Of a stretch of 64,000 nt of DNA, positions 17,090 to 28,393 are shown piece after piece. Below the pieces are notes generated by a model. That model ran no database searches, was not told the origin of the DNA, and saw only the letters and a list, made by a program, of their open reading frames with translations. How positions within the stretch are numbered: the first letter of the stretch is position 1; each line of letters begins with the position of its first letter. The translations under genes and the position numbers were made by a program. Source of the DNA: Flavobacteriaceae bacterium (GTDB lineage: Bacteria; Bacteroidota; Bacteroidia; Flavobacteriales; Flavobacteriaceae); the NCBI GenBank assembly GCA_028280265.1, contig JANQMD010000055.1, forward strand, positions 127,838 to 191,837. Direction: 5' to 3'.

Positions 17090-18907
17090 ATGAAAAAATT
17101 AATTGTCTCTTGTATATTTTTACTCGTTTTTTCTGGGTTTGCACAAACCAATACTTGCTCAAAAGATATCATATTCAATGGTAGTTGGTCAGGTGGTAGC
17201 GGTCCTGGAGGAGCACCAACTAGTGCTGATCAAAACAAAGGAATTTCAATACAAAGCGACATCACCATCACAGAAAATGTAAATTGTGCTTGCTTGCATA
17301 TTGAGAACGGAAGTACATTATCTATTGCTGGGAATCGTCTGTTACTAGTGAAAGATGATTTAATTTTGAATGGCAATTTAAGATTGATTGGAAAATCACA
17401 ACTCATTCAAAATCATACTGGAAGTTCAAAAGTTTCTGGAAACGGTAAATTGCACATAGATCAAGATAGCAATATCGATGATGTATATCGTTATACATAT
17501 TGGTCATCTCCTGTGGTTAATTCTTCCTTAGAAACGACATATTCTCTTTCATCTATCCTGTTTGACGGTACCAATCCAACAAGTGAGAAATCACCATTAG
17601 TCCCAATCAATTGGAAGCCTTTCAACGGCTCCCTTTTATCATTGGATGGAGCGCCAACCCATCCAATTACCATAGCCAATTATTGGATTTATACAATGTT
17701 TAATGGTACTCTTCGATCTGATTGGAAGCAAAAATTTGATAGTGGATTGATTGAAAGAGGCTTAGGTTTTCTTATGAAAGGAAGTGGTGCTTTACAGAAC
17801 TATACGTTTGCTGGTACTCCAAATGACGGGGACATTGCATTCAACATTACAGCAAAAACAAGTTCTTTATTAGGGAACCCATATCCGTCTGCCTTGGATT
17901 CAAAAAAATTTCTAGAAGATAACCCAAATATTCATGAAATCTTTTTTTTTGATAGAGAAAAATCATTAAACATTACACATAGTTCTTATTCTGTAGAGTA
18001 TCCTGGAAGCTTCTATGCTCTTAGAAATCGTTCTGCGGGGGTTTCTAGTTCTAAATTGGCCTCTTCCAATGCAAAAAAGATTTATACTAGCCCAGGAAGG
18101 TATATTCCAGTTGGGCAAGGATTTATAATTTCTTCAGAAGTAGATCAATCAGTTGTTTTTAAGAATAGCCAGAGAGTTTTTGCACAAAAGCAAAAAGCGA
18201 ATACATTATTTATTGCCGAAGAGCAATCTGAGCATTCGATCATGAAATTTGGTTTTGAGTTTGAATACTATAATAATAATTTTCACCAGCAAGCTGCTAT
18301 TTCATTTATTAAAGGAAAAACATTTGCTGATGAATTAGGATATGATACTACATTTTACCTTCCCTCAAACAATCTTCATTTTAAATTTCCTGAGTCTCAA
18401 AACAATTTAATTATTGCAACAATACAAGAAGTTACCGAAGGTCTAGAATTTCCATTGTCCTTAGAGATAAATGAATCCCAAACCATTAAATTAATGGTTG
18501 ATGAGCTTTTTAATATCAATCATTCGTTTGTACTGATGGATAAGGTAACTGGAATTGAATATGATATTAAAAATCAAACAGTTTCTCTGTCTCTTACTGC
18601 AGGAACTTATACAAATCGGTTTTTCATTCAGTTTAGAAGGCCAAATCAAGAGCTCAACTCTAATAATGATGTGATCATTTATAGCAAAAACAAAGAGGTT
18701 ATTGTCAAACCTTTTAACAATACTTCTATTCAAAGTTATACTGTACACAATGTTTTGGGGCAAAAATTAATAAGCTCCTCGGCTCCTACTCGGTTAATTA
18801 ATGAGACATTAATTAGAATTCCAACAACCAATTTTGCCTCTGGAATTGTTTTTGTCAATGTTCAGACAGACAAAGGTGTTTTCAAAAAGAAATTAATTCT
18901 TAAGTAA
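17090..18907 (+). CDS. Large secreted protein with type IX secretion (type A) C-terminal sorting domain
   Basis: The 605-residue protein has a signal peptide (MKKLIVSCIFLLVFSGFAQ). Its body resembles flavobacterial secreted beta-rich proteins, with SGGSGPGG and repeated beta-strand segments. The last 80 or so residues are a T9SS type A sorting domain: a short beta start (VIIYSKNKEVIVK), YTVHNVLGQKL and the terminal GVFKKKLILK. It should cross the outer membrane through the type IX system and be anchored or released. No catalytic domain is recognised, so its surface role (adhesion, matrix) is unknown. Confidence 0.85.
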   Translation: MKKLIVSCIFLLVFSGFAQTNTCSKDIIFNGSWSGGSGPGGAPTSADQNKGISIQSDITITENVNCACLHIENGSTLSIAGNRLLLVKDDLILNGNLRLIGKSQLIQNHTGSSKVSGNGKLHIDQDSNIDDVYRYTYWSSPVVNSSLETTYSLSSILFDGTNPTSEKSPLVPINWKPFNGSLLSLDGAPTHPITIANYWIYTMFNGTLRSDWKQKFDSGLIERGLGFLMKGSGALQNYTFAGTPNDGDIAFNITAKTSSLLGNPYPSALDSKKFLEDNPNIHEIFFFDREKSLNITHSSYSVEYPGSFYALRNRSAGVSSSKLASSNAKKIYTSPGRYIPVGQGFIISSEVDQSVVFKNSQRVFAQKQKANTLFIAEEQSEHSIMKFGFEFEYYNNNFHQQAAISFIKGKTFADELGYDTTFYLPSNNLHFKFPESQNNLIIATIQEVTEGLEFPLSLEINESQTIKLMVDELFNINHSFVLMDKVTGIEYDIKNQTVSLSLTAGTYTNRFFIQFRRPNQELNSNNDVIIYSKNKEVIVKPFNNTSIQSYTVHNVLGQKLISSSAPTRLINETLIRIPTTNFASGIVFVNVQTDKGVFKKKLILK

Positions 18908-18957
18908 GTTTTTGATTCAAGATTGCAAATTGTAATTTTGCAGAGAAGAATTTTAGA

Positions 18958-19263
18958 ATGGAGAAACTTAAAGAACGTTGGGGAATTACTTCAAATCTCC
19001 AAATCATATTAATTTTTATTGTATTTGCTATTAATGGTTCATTTTCAGCCTGGGTAGCCGACCCAGTTACTAACTTTATCGGAATCACAAAAGGATCTAT
19101 GAGTGGGTGGATTTATTGGCCTTTAAGGATTCTCCTTATTTTTCCAATTTATCAATTGACATTGCCTATTGTAGGCTGGCTTTTTGGACAATTTCAATTT
19201 TTCTGGAATTTTGAGAAAAAATTTTTAAGTAGAATTGGTTTAGGCTTTTTGTTTAAAAAGTAG
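18958..19263 (+). CDS. Small membrane protein, DUF6787-like
   Basis: The 101-residue protein has two strong hydrophobic segments (about residues 15-37 and 53-78) and a basic C-terminus ending LGFLFKK. It resembles a flavobacterial family of small inner-membrane proteins that I recall as DUF6787, with no known function. It lies 8 bases before the NUDIX gene, so the two are probably co-transcribed. The ATG at 18958 is well supported, because translation upstream runs into the preceding gene. Confidence 0.7.
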   Translation: MEKLKERWGITSNLQIILIFIVFAINGSFSAWVADPVTNFIGITKGSMSGWIYWPLRILLIFPIYQLTLPIVGWLFGQFQFFWNFEKKFLSRIGLGFLFKK

Positions 19264-19271
19264 TTTCTATT

Positions 19272-19898
19272 ATGAATTTTGACAAATTCTTACCTCTCAT
19301 AAAAGAACTAAAAGACGCTCCGTTAGGTGGCTTGGAGGCACAGTTTAAGTTAGCTCCTAAAATGCGTTTGCGTTATGACGATCAAAAAATAAAGGCCAAC
19401 AATCCTAAAAGAGCAGCTGTTTTGGCATTGTTTTATCCCAATTATAAAAATGAAACGACTTTGCTTCTTACTCAAAGAGCAACTTACAGAGGGACACATT
19501 CTGCTCAAATAAGCTTTCCAGGTGGCAAAATAGAGCATCAGGATTCTGAACTTGCTCAAACAGCATTGAGAGAAGCAAAAGAAGAAGTAGGCATTCAAAA
19601 AAAAGACATTACCATTGTAAGAGAGATTACAGATGTTTACATCCCTCCTAGCAATTTTTTAGCGACACCTTTCATCGCTTACTCGGAGTTCACTCCAAAG
19701 TTTAAAATTAATGAAGAAGTAGCAAGTATTATAGAAGTCTCTATGACCGATTTACTAGATGATCGCAATATAGATTCTGTCATCATGAACACCTCTTATA
19801 TGAAAAATATAAAGGTGCCTTGCTTCCGATTAAATGATCATATTGTTTGGGGAGCAACAGGCATGATGCTTAGCGAAATCAAAGAAATGCTAAAATAA
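19272..19898 (+). CDS. NUDIX hydrolase, CoA pyrophosphatase (NudL-like)
   Basis: The 208-residue protein contains LLLTQRATYRGTHSAQISFPGG (CoA-pyrophosphatase-specific region, residues 64-85) followed by the NUDIX box with REAKEEVG at 100-107. This LLTxR...FPGG signature marks the NudL/YeaB/UPF0035 group, which cleaves coenzyme A to 3',5'-ADP and 4'-phosphopantetheine, often preferring oxidised CoA. It is cytosolic. It follows the DUF6787-like gene by 8 bases, and the acyltransferase gene begins about 55 bases later. Confidence 0.88.
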   Translation: MNFDKFLPLIKELKDAPLGGLEAQFKLAPKMRLRYDDQKIKANNPKRAAVLALFYPNYKNETTLLLTQRATYRGTHSAQISFPGGKIEHQDSELAQTALREAKEEVGIQKKDITIVREITDVYIPPSNFLATPFIAYSEFTPKFKINEEVASIIEVSMTDLLDDRNIDSVIMNTSYMKNIKVPCFRLNDHIVWGATGMMLSEIKEMLK

Positions 19899-19952
19899 GT
19901 GACACTTTACAATACTTTTGTATTTTAGCAAACACTATTAAAAACCAGGTTC

Positions 19953-20762
19953 ATGACCTTATTTAAGAGGAATCCTTTTGGCCATATTCTATGGGTGAAA
20001 AAATGGCTTATCAGAATTTTAGGATTTATATCTCATGGTAGGTATCGAAACTTTAATAATTTACAAATAGAAGGATCGGAGATTATTAGGCAATTGCCAA
20101 ATAATAATGTGCTTTTTATTTCCAATCATCAAACATACTTTGCGGATGTAGCTGCTATGCTCCATGTATTCAATGCTGCCTTGAAAGGTAGAGATGATAA
20201 TATTAAAAACATTGGATATATATGGAACCCGAAGCTTAACATTTATTATGTAGCCGCTGGAGAAACCATGCGTTCTGGATTTTTACCTAAAGTATTTGCT
20301 TACACAGGATCCATTTCTATTGATAGGACATGGAGAAGTGCTGGGAAGAATGTAAATAGGCAAGTGAAAATGTCTGATATTACAAATATTAGTAAGGCAT
20401 TGGATGATGGATGGGTAATTACATTTCCACAAGGAACAACTACCCCATTCAAACCTATTAGAAGAGGTACTGCTCATATCATTAAGACCTACAAACCCAC
20501 CGTTATTCCAATCGTTATTGATGGATTTAGACGGTCTTTTGACAAAAAAGGATTGATGATTAAAAAACGTAATGTGTTACAATCCATGGTTATCAAACCT
20601 CCTATGGAAATTGATTATGAAAATGAATCTATTCAGGATATTGTCACTAAAATCGAATATGCAATTGAGCAACACCCTTCTTTCCTCAAGGTAATCTCGG
20701 TAGAAGAATATGCAAAACAGGAAGCAGAACTCAATAAGAAAAGAGAATTCTGGAATCTCTAA
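19953..20762 (+). CDS. plsC: 1-acyl-sn-glycerol-3-phosphate acyltransferase family protein
   Basis: The 269-residue protein has the PlsC fold: motif I NHQTYFAD with H59 and D65, and motif III FPQGTT (for the usual FPEGTR). It should add an acyl chain to lysophosphatidate or another lysolipid at the inner-membrane face. Motif I has one extra residue between His and Asp (HX5D rather than the canonical HX4D), and motif III has Gln for Glu. Both variants occur in a flavobacterial subfamily, so the exact acceptor may differ. TACTTTTG at 19913-19920 is a possible -7 box. Confidence 0.82.
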   Translation: MTLFKRNPFGHILWVKKWLIRILGFISHGRYRNFNNLQIEGSEIIRQLPNNNVLFISNHQTYFADVAAMLHVFNAALKGRDDNIKNIGYIWNPKLNIYYVAAGETMRSGFLPKVFAYTGSISIDRTWRSAGKNVNRQVKMSDITNISKALDDGWVITFPQGTTTPFKPIRRGTAHIIKTYKPTVIPIVIDGFRRSFDKKGLMIKKRNVLQSMVIKPPMEIDYENESIQDIVTKIEYAIEQHPSFLKVISVEEYAKQEAELNKKREFWNL

Positions 20763-20827
20763 AAGCTTAATTATTCCATATAGTTTTTATCGATTGTTTT
20801 TAATATATTTATCAAAATTTCTTATTA

Positions 20828-21775
20828 ATGACAATCACCCAACTGAAATACGTTTTATCCGTTGCGGAACATCAGAATTTTACCATAGCAGCAGAACATA
20901 GTTTTGTAACTCAACCTACTTTGAGTATGCAGATACAAAAGCTAGAAGATGAATTGAATGTTCAAATTTTTAACCGATCTAAAAAGCCCATAGAACTTAC
21001 AGAAGTCGGAAAAAAAGTAGTAGAACAAGCCAAAATTATTGTTGACGAAAGCAATAGAATCAACGATATTGTTCACCAACATAAAGGATACATCGGAGGA
21101 GAATTCAAATTAGGGATTATCCCAACGGTAATGCCTACTTTACTTCCCATGTTTTTGAATAATTTCAATAAAAAGTACCCCAAGGTGAAATTAATTATTG
21201 AAGAGTTGACCACTGAAGAGATTATTCGAAAATTAACAGATGGTTATATTGATGCTGGCTTGGCGGCTACTCCCTTAGAAAATGAAGCGATCAAAGAAAA
21301 ACCCCTTTATTACGAGCCCTTTGTAGGATTAATTCCTGAAAACCATAGACTTTTCAATCAAAAGATTATTGAAGTAGATGAATTAGAAATGGATGATATT
21401 CTTTTGTTAGAAGATGGTCATTGTTTCAAAGAGAGTGTCATCAATTTGTGCAGAACATACAAAACAAATAGTTCTAAAGGGTTCCAATTAGAAAGTGGAA
21501 GTTTTGATACTTTGGTTAAACTTTCTAAGGAAGGACTAGGAATGACACTTCTTCCCTATTTACACACTTTAGATCTAAGTGATAGTGACAAAAAACACTT
21601 GCGTGAATTTAGCAACCCGCCTCCAGCAAGAGAAGTAAGTTTGATTTATCATAAATCGCAATTAAAAATGCAATTGATAGAAGCTTTAAAGAATACGATT
21701 GACGGCGTTATTAGAGGAGCAATTTCTTTCAGTGATGTGAAAATTATCAGTCCACTACAATACTACAGAAATTAA
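20828..21775 (+). CDS. oxyR: LysR-family peroxide regulator OxyR
   Basis: The 315-residue protein has an N-terminal winged helix-turn-helix (residues 1-60, FTIAAEHSFVTQPTLSMQI) and a two-lobed effector domain. The segment LLEDGHCFKESVINLC carries cysteines 199 and 208, the same spacing and numbering as the redox pair of E. coli OxyR, so it should sense hydrogen peroxide by disulfide formation and activate peroxide-defence genes. No catalase or ahpC is adjacent; thiol peroxidase (48845) is a possible target elsewhere in the window. The gene ends at a terminator. Confidence 0.92.
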   Translation: MTITQLKYVLSVAEHQNFTIAAEHSFVTQPTLSMQIQKLEDELNVQIFNRSKKPIELTEVGKKVVEQAKIIVDESNRINDIVHQHKGYIGGEFKLGIIPTVMPTLLPMFLNNFNKKYPKVKLIIEELTTEEIIRKLTDGYIDAGLAATPLENEAIKEKPLYYEPFVGLIPENHRLFNQKIIEVDELEMDDILLLEDGHCFKESVINLCRTYKTNSSKGFQLESGSFDTLVKLSKEGLGMTLLPYLHTLDLSDSDKKHLREFSNPPPAREVSLIYHKSQLKMQLIEALKNTIDGVIRGAISFSDVKIISPLQYYRN

Positions 21776-21800
21776 AAAAGGGAGCAAATTGCTCCCTTTT

Positions 21801-21802
<2 letters not shown>
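21774..21802. terminator. Bidirectional Rho-independent terminator
   Basis: A near-perfect palindrome AAAAAAGGGAGCAA / TTGCTCCCTTTTTT spans the stop codons of oxyR (21775) and the convergent ABC-F gene (21801). A-runs and T-runs flank the G+C core on both strands, so it can end both transcripts. Confidence 0.92.
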
Positions 21803-23432
<1,630 letters not shown>

Positions 23433-23658
23433 TTAATAATGAGGTGCAAAAGTATGAAATTGATTTATGTTTTTAAACAGTAAAACAAATATGTTTTATT
23501 GATTTTTTGGTAAATTTTCATTTTTAATTTCTATTCCATATTTTAGCGCGGCTTTGTTTCTAAATGAACTCTTAAAAAGTTTTGATTTAACACTGCATTA
23601 ACAGCATGTCAGCCCCTAGATATGTATTTTTGTCTCGTTGGGGACAGCGAATTGAAAC

Positions 23659-25041
23659 ATGATAGAAAGACTACGTAAACTAATATTACTACTTGCAATT
23701 ACAACCCTTGTTGGTTGTAACTCTTCGTCTGAAGAAACCACAACTTATTTTGGAGGAAAAATTGTAAATCCAAAATCTAAGGAGGTGTATCTATACTTTA
23801 ATGACGATGTTATTGATACTTTATTTCTAGATAAGCATAACAAGTTCATAGGTGAATTGAAAAATATAGAAGAAGGTCTCTACTATTTCAAACACGGCAA
23901 TGAATATCAATACTTATTTTTAGAGCCAGAAGACAGTTTGCTTTTAAGGTTAAATTCATGGGATTTTGATGAATCTCTTGTTTTTAGTGGAAAAGGAGCA
24001 CTTAGAAACAATCTATTAATTGATAGCTTTTTGGATGAAGAAAAAGAAAGAAAGCGGTTTTATGATTACTATCATTTAGCTCCTCATCCATTTAAACAAA
24101 AAATTGATTCCATCGTTCTATCGAAGAAAAGAATCTATGATGAATTTGTTTTAAACAATCCAAAAGAGTCAGAGTCATTTTTGCGTGTATTAAAAATAGC
24201 ACTTACCTATCCAACCTATGGTCATGTTGAAAACTATATCATGACTCACAATGAATTAGAAAAGGATAATATAAAACTGTACGATATTGGAGATGATTTT
24301 TACAGTCATAGAAAAGATATTGATTTAGGCTTGAGTGATATCATGCATTATAGCCCTTACAGAAACTTTGTCATTAATTACATGCATAATGAAGTATACA
24401 GTAAAGGAATTGAGATTCATTCTGATGAATTTACTGTAGACCTTATGAATACAATTTCTAAGGATATTGATAATGAATTCTTCAAAAACAGAATTCTGCG
24501 CCAAACTATGTTAAGGCACTTTTACAGAAGGTCTAGTTGTAATTACGATCCAGATACATTTGAGACTTACTTTTCCCTGTCAACAAATGATGAAGATATA
24601 GAGCTTGTTCATCGTCTTTTGGAAGATATTCAAAAACTGCACAAAGGGAAGAAATTGTATAATTTTGATGTTACTGATTACAATCATACAAGTCATTCGA
24701 TCTATTCTATAATCAAGCGTAAAAATGCTTTGGTATATTTCTGGAACTCAGAATATACATCAAAAGAGTATTTAGAATCAAGAATCCGTTTTTTATCATC
24801 CAAACTTCCAAATGTTAAGTTTATTGTTGTTAAAATTAACGGAGCTGGTAAAAAGAGGCTTCAAAATATTGATATTAAAGACCAATATTACTTGAGTAAA
24901 AAGAGTAAAGCTCATACATTTTTATCCAGTGAATTGCCAAGAGCCTTGATTATTTCAAAAAATGGAGCACTTGTAAATGGGTTTGCTTATTTATATTCTG
25001 GAAAAACGTATAAGCAATTAAAATCTCTAGAAAAAAAGTAA
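23659..25041 (+). CDS. Lipoprotein with thioredoxin-like (TlpA-related) domain lacking CXXC
   Basis: The 460-residue protein has a lipoprotein signal peptide with lipobox LVGC (Cys20). The N-terminal beta domain (about 30-115) resembles DUF4369-type domains of Bacteroidota TlpA-like proteins, the middle is helical and the C-terminal part has a thioredoxin-like fold around ALVYFWNSEYTSKE. At the expected CXXC site after W362 there is EYTSK, so it cannot do thiol chemistry. A periplasmic or outer-membrane binding role is possible. TATTTTTG at 23625-23632 may be a -7 box. Confidence 0.75.
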   Translation: MIERLRKLILLLAITTLVGCNSSSEETTTYFGGKIVNPKSKEVYLYFNDDVIDTLFLDKHNKFIGELKNIEEGLYYFKHGNEYQYLFLEPEDSLLLRLNSWDFDESLVFSGKGALRNNLLIDSFLDEEKERKRFYDYYHLAPHPFKQKIDSIVLSKKRIYDEFVLNNPKESESFLRVLKIALTYPTYGHVENYIMTHNELEKDNIKLYDIGDDFYSHRKDIDLGLSDIMHYSPYRNFVINYMHNEVYSKGIEIHSDEFTVDLMNTISKDIDNEFFKNRILRQTMLRHFYRRSSCNYDPDTFETYFSLSTNDEDIELVHRLLEDIQKLHKGKKLYNFDVTDYNHTSHSIYSIIKRKNALVYFWNSEYTSKEYLESRIRFLSSKLPNVKFIVVKINGAGKKRLQNIDIKDQYYLSKKSKAHTFLSSELPRALIISKNGALVNGFAYLYSGKTYKQLKSLEKK

Positions 25042-25180
25042 TTCTCTTTTCTTACTTCTATTCCCTTTTATTCAATTACATTTGCACGATTTCCAATGAA
25101 TTAGTAAATCATTGAAATCAAAGTCGTTATAAAAATCAGGATTTGCAGGTGGGTATCTGTGGGTCTATAAAAAACACAGC

Positions 25181-26932
25181 ATGTCTACATTCTTAGAATT
25201 AGGTTTGAAAGAGCCTATCACCAGAGCATTAACCGATTTGGGTTATGAAAAACCTACAGTTATTCAAGAAAAAGCAATTCCTCAAATTATCTCTTCTATA
25301 GATGATTTGAAAGCATTTGCTCAAACTGGAACTGGAAAAACTGCTGCTTTTAGTTTACCGATTCTTCAATTAGCAGATGAAACAAAAAACAATACACAAG
25401 CTATTATTTTATCTCCTACTCGTGAGCTAGCAGTACAAATTGGAAATAATATTCAGGAATTTTCAAAATACATTCCTGAAATAAAGGTAGCCACAGTATA
25501 CGGTGGAGCTAACATAGAAGAACAAATAAGAAAACTCAAAAAAGGAGCTCAAATTGTTGTTGGTACACCTGGTAGAACAGTTGATCTGATTAAAAGAAAA
25601 GCTTTAAAACTAGGAAATGTGGAATGGCTTGTTTTGGATGAAGCTGACGAAATGTTGAATATGGGCTTTAAAGATGAGCTTGATAAAGTTTTAGAGGCTA
25701 CGCCAGAAACCAAACAAACACTCTTATTCTCTGCCACATTCCCAAGAGAGGTAGAAGCAATTGCCAAAAACTACATGACTACACCTGTTGAAATCACTTC
25801 AGGTGAGAAAAATTCTGGTTCGAAAAATGTAAAACACATTTATTATTTGGTTTCTGAAAGAACACGTTACCCTGCATTGAAGAGAATTGCAGATATTAAT
25901 CCTGATATTTACGGAATCATTTTTTGCAGAACTCGACGAGAAACTCAAGAGATTGCCAGCAAATTAATCGCTGACGGATACAATGCAGATGCCTTGCATG
26001 GAGACTTATCACAAGCACAGAGAGATACTGTAATGGAAAAGTTTCGTCAGAAGAACATACAAATGCTCGTAGCAACAGATGTTGCCGCACGTGGACTAGA
26101 TGTAAATAATTTAACACACGTTATCAACCATAAATTACCTGATCAAATAGAAAATTACACGCACAGAAGCGGAAGAACAGGTAGAGCAGGAAATCAAGGA
26201 ATCTCAATTGCTTTGATTAACAAAAAAGAGAAAGGAAAAATTACACCTATCGAGCGCAAACTAAAACAAAAGTTTGAGCAAGCTATGATTCCTACGGGTG
26301 ATGAAGTTTGTCAAAAACAAATTTTACATCTTATAGATCGCGTGAAGAATATTGAAGTAAATGAGAATGAAATTGAGGGATTCTTACCGAACATCTATGA
26401 AAAACTAGCCGGTTTAAACCGCGAAGAACTCATACAACGTTTTGTTTCTCTAGAATTCAATACTTTTTTGTCTTATTATGAGAATGCGCAAGACTTAAAC
26501 GATCTTTCTAAAGATACTTCAGGTAAAAAAGGAAAAGCTTCCTCGGAGAATATGACACGTTTCTTTATCAACTTAGGTAGAAAAGATAAACTAAACCCTG
26601 CTAGATTGATAGGATTGATTAATGATCAAAATATTACAGAAGCCCTAGATATTGGCGCAATTGATATATTAGATACCTTTTCTTTTTTCGAAGTGGACAA
26701 AGACTATGAACAAGCTACTTTAGAAGCTTTTGAAGCTAACAGTCCTGAATTTTCAGGCAGAGGTGTAAATATAGAAATCACCAAAAAAGAGAAGTCAACT
26801 GGCGGTGGAAGGAGAAGAGGTCGTAGACCATTTAAAGATGGTGGAAATCGTAGAGGAGGAAACTCAGATAGAAGAGGAAAAAGAAATAACAATCCTTCTG
26901 CTGGTTTTGGAAGAAAACGAAGAAAGAGATAA
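25181..26932 (+). CDS. DEAD-box ATP-dependent RNA helicase (DeaD/CshA-like)
   Basis: The 583-residue helicase contains all main motifs: AQTGTGKT (47-54), PTRELAVQI, DEAD at 153-156, SAT in LLFSATFP, and HRSGRTGRAG. An RNA-binding (DbpA/RRM-like) domain follows at about 475-540, and the C-terminal 45 residues are a basic Gly/Arg-rich tail. It should unwind structured RNA during ribosome assembly or cold growth. A TACATTTG element at 25077-25084 would give a leader of roughly 90 bases, long for this genome. Long leaders on DEAD-box genes often serve temperature or autoregulation, but none is proven here. Confidence 0.93.
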   Translation: MSTFLELGLKEPITRALTDLGYEKPTVIQEKAIPQIISSIDDLKAFAQTGTGKTAAFSLPILQLADETKNNTQAIILSPTRELAVQIGNNIQEFSKYIPEIKVATVYGGANIEEQIRKLKKGAQIVVGTPGRTVDLIKRKALKLGNVEWLVLDEADEMLNMGFKDELDKVLEATPETKQTLLFSATFPREVEAIAKNYMTTPVEITSGEKNSGSKNVKHIYYLVSERTRYPALKRIADINPDIYGIIFCRTRRETQEIASKLIADGYNADALHGDLSQAQRDTVMEKFRQKNIQMLVATDVAARGLDVNNLTHVINHKLPDQIENYTHRSGRTGRAGNQGISIALINKKEKGKITPIERKLKQKFEQAMIPTGDEVCQKQILHLIDRVKNIEVNENEIEGFLPNIYEKLAGLNREELIQRFVSLEFNTFLSYYENAQDLNDLSKDTSGKKGKASSENMTRFFINLGRKDKLNPARLIGLINDQNITEALDIGAIDILDTFSFFEVDKDYEQATLEAFEANSPEFSGRGVNIEITKKEKSTGGGRRRGRRPFKDGGNRRGGNSDRRGKRNNNPSAGFGRKRRKR

Positions 26933-26945
26933 TAGACAAAGACAT

Positions 26946-26978
26946 AAAAAAAACCGAGCTGTGAGCTCGGTTTTTTTT
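26946..26978. terminator. Bidirectional Rho-independent terminator
   Basis: AAAAAAAACCGAGCT, GTG, AGCTCGGTTTTTTTT forms a 15-bp perfect stem between the helicase stop (26932) and the convergent aminotransferase-fold gene (stop at 26993). Confidence 0.95.
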
Positions 26979-26992
26979 ATGCTTTTTTTATA

Positions 26993-28240
26993 CTATCCTA
27001 CGGAAGCATCTACATTTTTGTACGCTCCGCTTTCTAGTTTTTCTCGAATCGCAGAGAAAGCTTCGATTGTCTCATCTATATCTTCTTGAGTATGTGTTGC
27101 TGTTGGTATCAATCTTAAAATGATTAAGCCCTTCGGAATTACTGGATAGACAACAATAGAGCAAAACACACCGTGATTTTCTCTTAAATCTTGAACCAAA
27201 GCCATTGCTTCTGGTACATCTCCTTTCAAATATACGGGAGTAATACACGTTTGTGTACTTCCTAAATCGAATCCTGCATTACGCAAACCAGATTGTAAAG
27301 CATTCGTGTTTTCCCACAATTTATCTTTCAATTCTGGCATGGTGCGAATCATGTCCAAACGCTTTAAAGCTCCTTTTACCATAGGCATTGGCAAGGACTT
27401 TGCAAACATTTGAGATCTCATGTTGTATTGTAAATACTGAACGATATCTTTATCTCCTGCGAAGAAAGCGCCAATACCAGCCATGGACTTTGCAAAAGTT
27501 GCAAAATACACATCGATATCGTCTTGAACACCTTGTTCATATCCTGTACCTCTGCCACCTTCTCCTAAAGTTCCAAATCCGTGAGCATCATCAACTAACA
27601 AACGGAAATTGTATTTTTTCTTCAATTCAACAATTTCCTTGAGTCTTCCCTGTTCTCCTCTCATTCCAAAAACTCCTTCCGAAATCGCTAAGATTCCCCC
27701 ACCAGTTTTTTCAGCCATTTTCACAGCTCTCTTCATATTTTTCTCGAAGCTCTCAATATCGTTATGCTTGTAAACAAAACGTTTACCAGGGTGTAAACGA
27801 ACACCGTCAATAATACACGCGTGCGTATCAACATCATAAACTATGATATCGTTTTTTCCCACCAAAGCATCAATAGCAGATACCATTCCCTGGTAGCCAA
27901 AGTTCACCAAATAAGAAGCTTCCTTACCTACAAACTCTGCACATTCTCTTTCTAATTGCTCATGATATTTTGTGTGCCCTGACATCATTCTAGCACCCAT
28001 TGGATAGGCCATCCCGTACTCATTAGCAGCTTCTCCATCTGCTTTTAAAACCTGTGGATGGTTTGCTAAACCTAAATAGTCATTTACACTCCAGGTAATT
28101 ACCTTTTTTCCATTGAAAAACATTCTGTTAGATATAGGACCTTCTAGCTTAGGAAATACATAGTATCCTTCTGCTTTATCTGCCCAACTTCCAATAGGCC
28201 CTCTCTCCTCTCTGATTCTTTCGAATAAATCTTTCATCAT
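26993..28240 (-). CDS. PLP-dependent alpha-oxoamine synthase; candidate cysteate fatty acyltransferase (or serine palmitoyltransferase)
   Basis: The 415-residue protein is a fold-type I PLP enzyme of the alpha-oxoamine synthase family: DDAH at 217-220 and PLP-binding Lys251 in ATFAKSMAG. Relatives condense an amino acid with acyl-CoA or acyl-ACP and release CO2 (serine palmitoyltransferase, BioF, Kbl). It has the PMGARMMSGHT stretch of a flavobacterial subgroup that, to my recollection, includes the F. johnsoniae cysteate fatty acyltransferase of capnine synthesis. The neighbouring cysteine-synthase-like gene fits a cysteate supply. Annotation as serine palmitoyltransferase cannot be excluded. 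An ATG at either 28240 or 28237 is possible. Confidence 0.8.
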   Translation of the reverse strand: MMKDLFERIREERGPIGSWADKAEGYYVFPKLEGPISNRMFFNGKKVITWSVNDYLGLANHPQVLKADGEAANEYGMAYPMGARMMSGHTKYHEQLERECAEFVGKEASYLVNFGYQGMVSAIDALVGKNDIIVYDVDTHACIIDGVRLHPGKRFVYKHNDIESFEKNMKRAVKMAEKTGGGILAISEGVFGMRGEQGRLKEIVELKKKYNFRLLVDDAHGFGTLGEGGRGTGYEQGVQDDIDVYFATFAKSMAGIGAFFAGDKDIVQYLQYNMRSQMFAKSLPMPMVKGALKRLDMIRTMPELKDKLWENTNALQSGLRNAGFDLGSTQTCITPVYLKGDVPEAMALVQDLRENHGVFCSIVVYPVIPKGLIILRLIPTATHTQEDIDETIEAFSAIREKLESGAYKNVDASVG

Positions 28241-28393
28241 TCTTTAACATTTTCTGAACTATCGCATTTTGCGTCTGCAAAGTAACCGATTTTTTCGGAG
28301 TTATTCAAATAAAAGAAGTATTGTATATCAACACTTTATAAGCGATAACGTTTTCGATTGACAGGAAATCTCAATACCCTGTTCTACAGGAAT

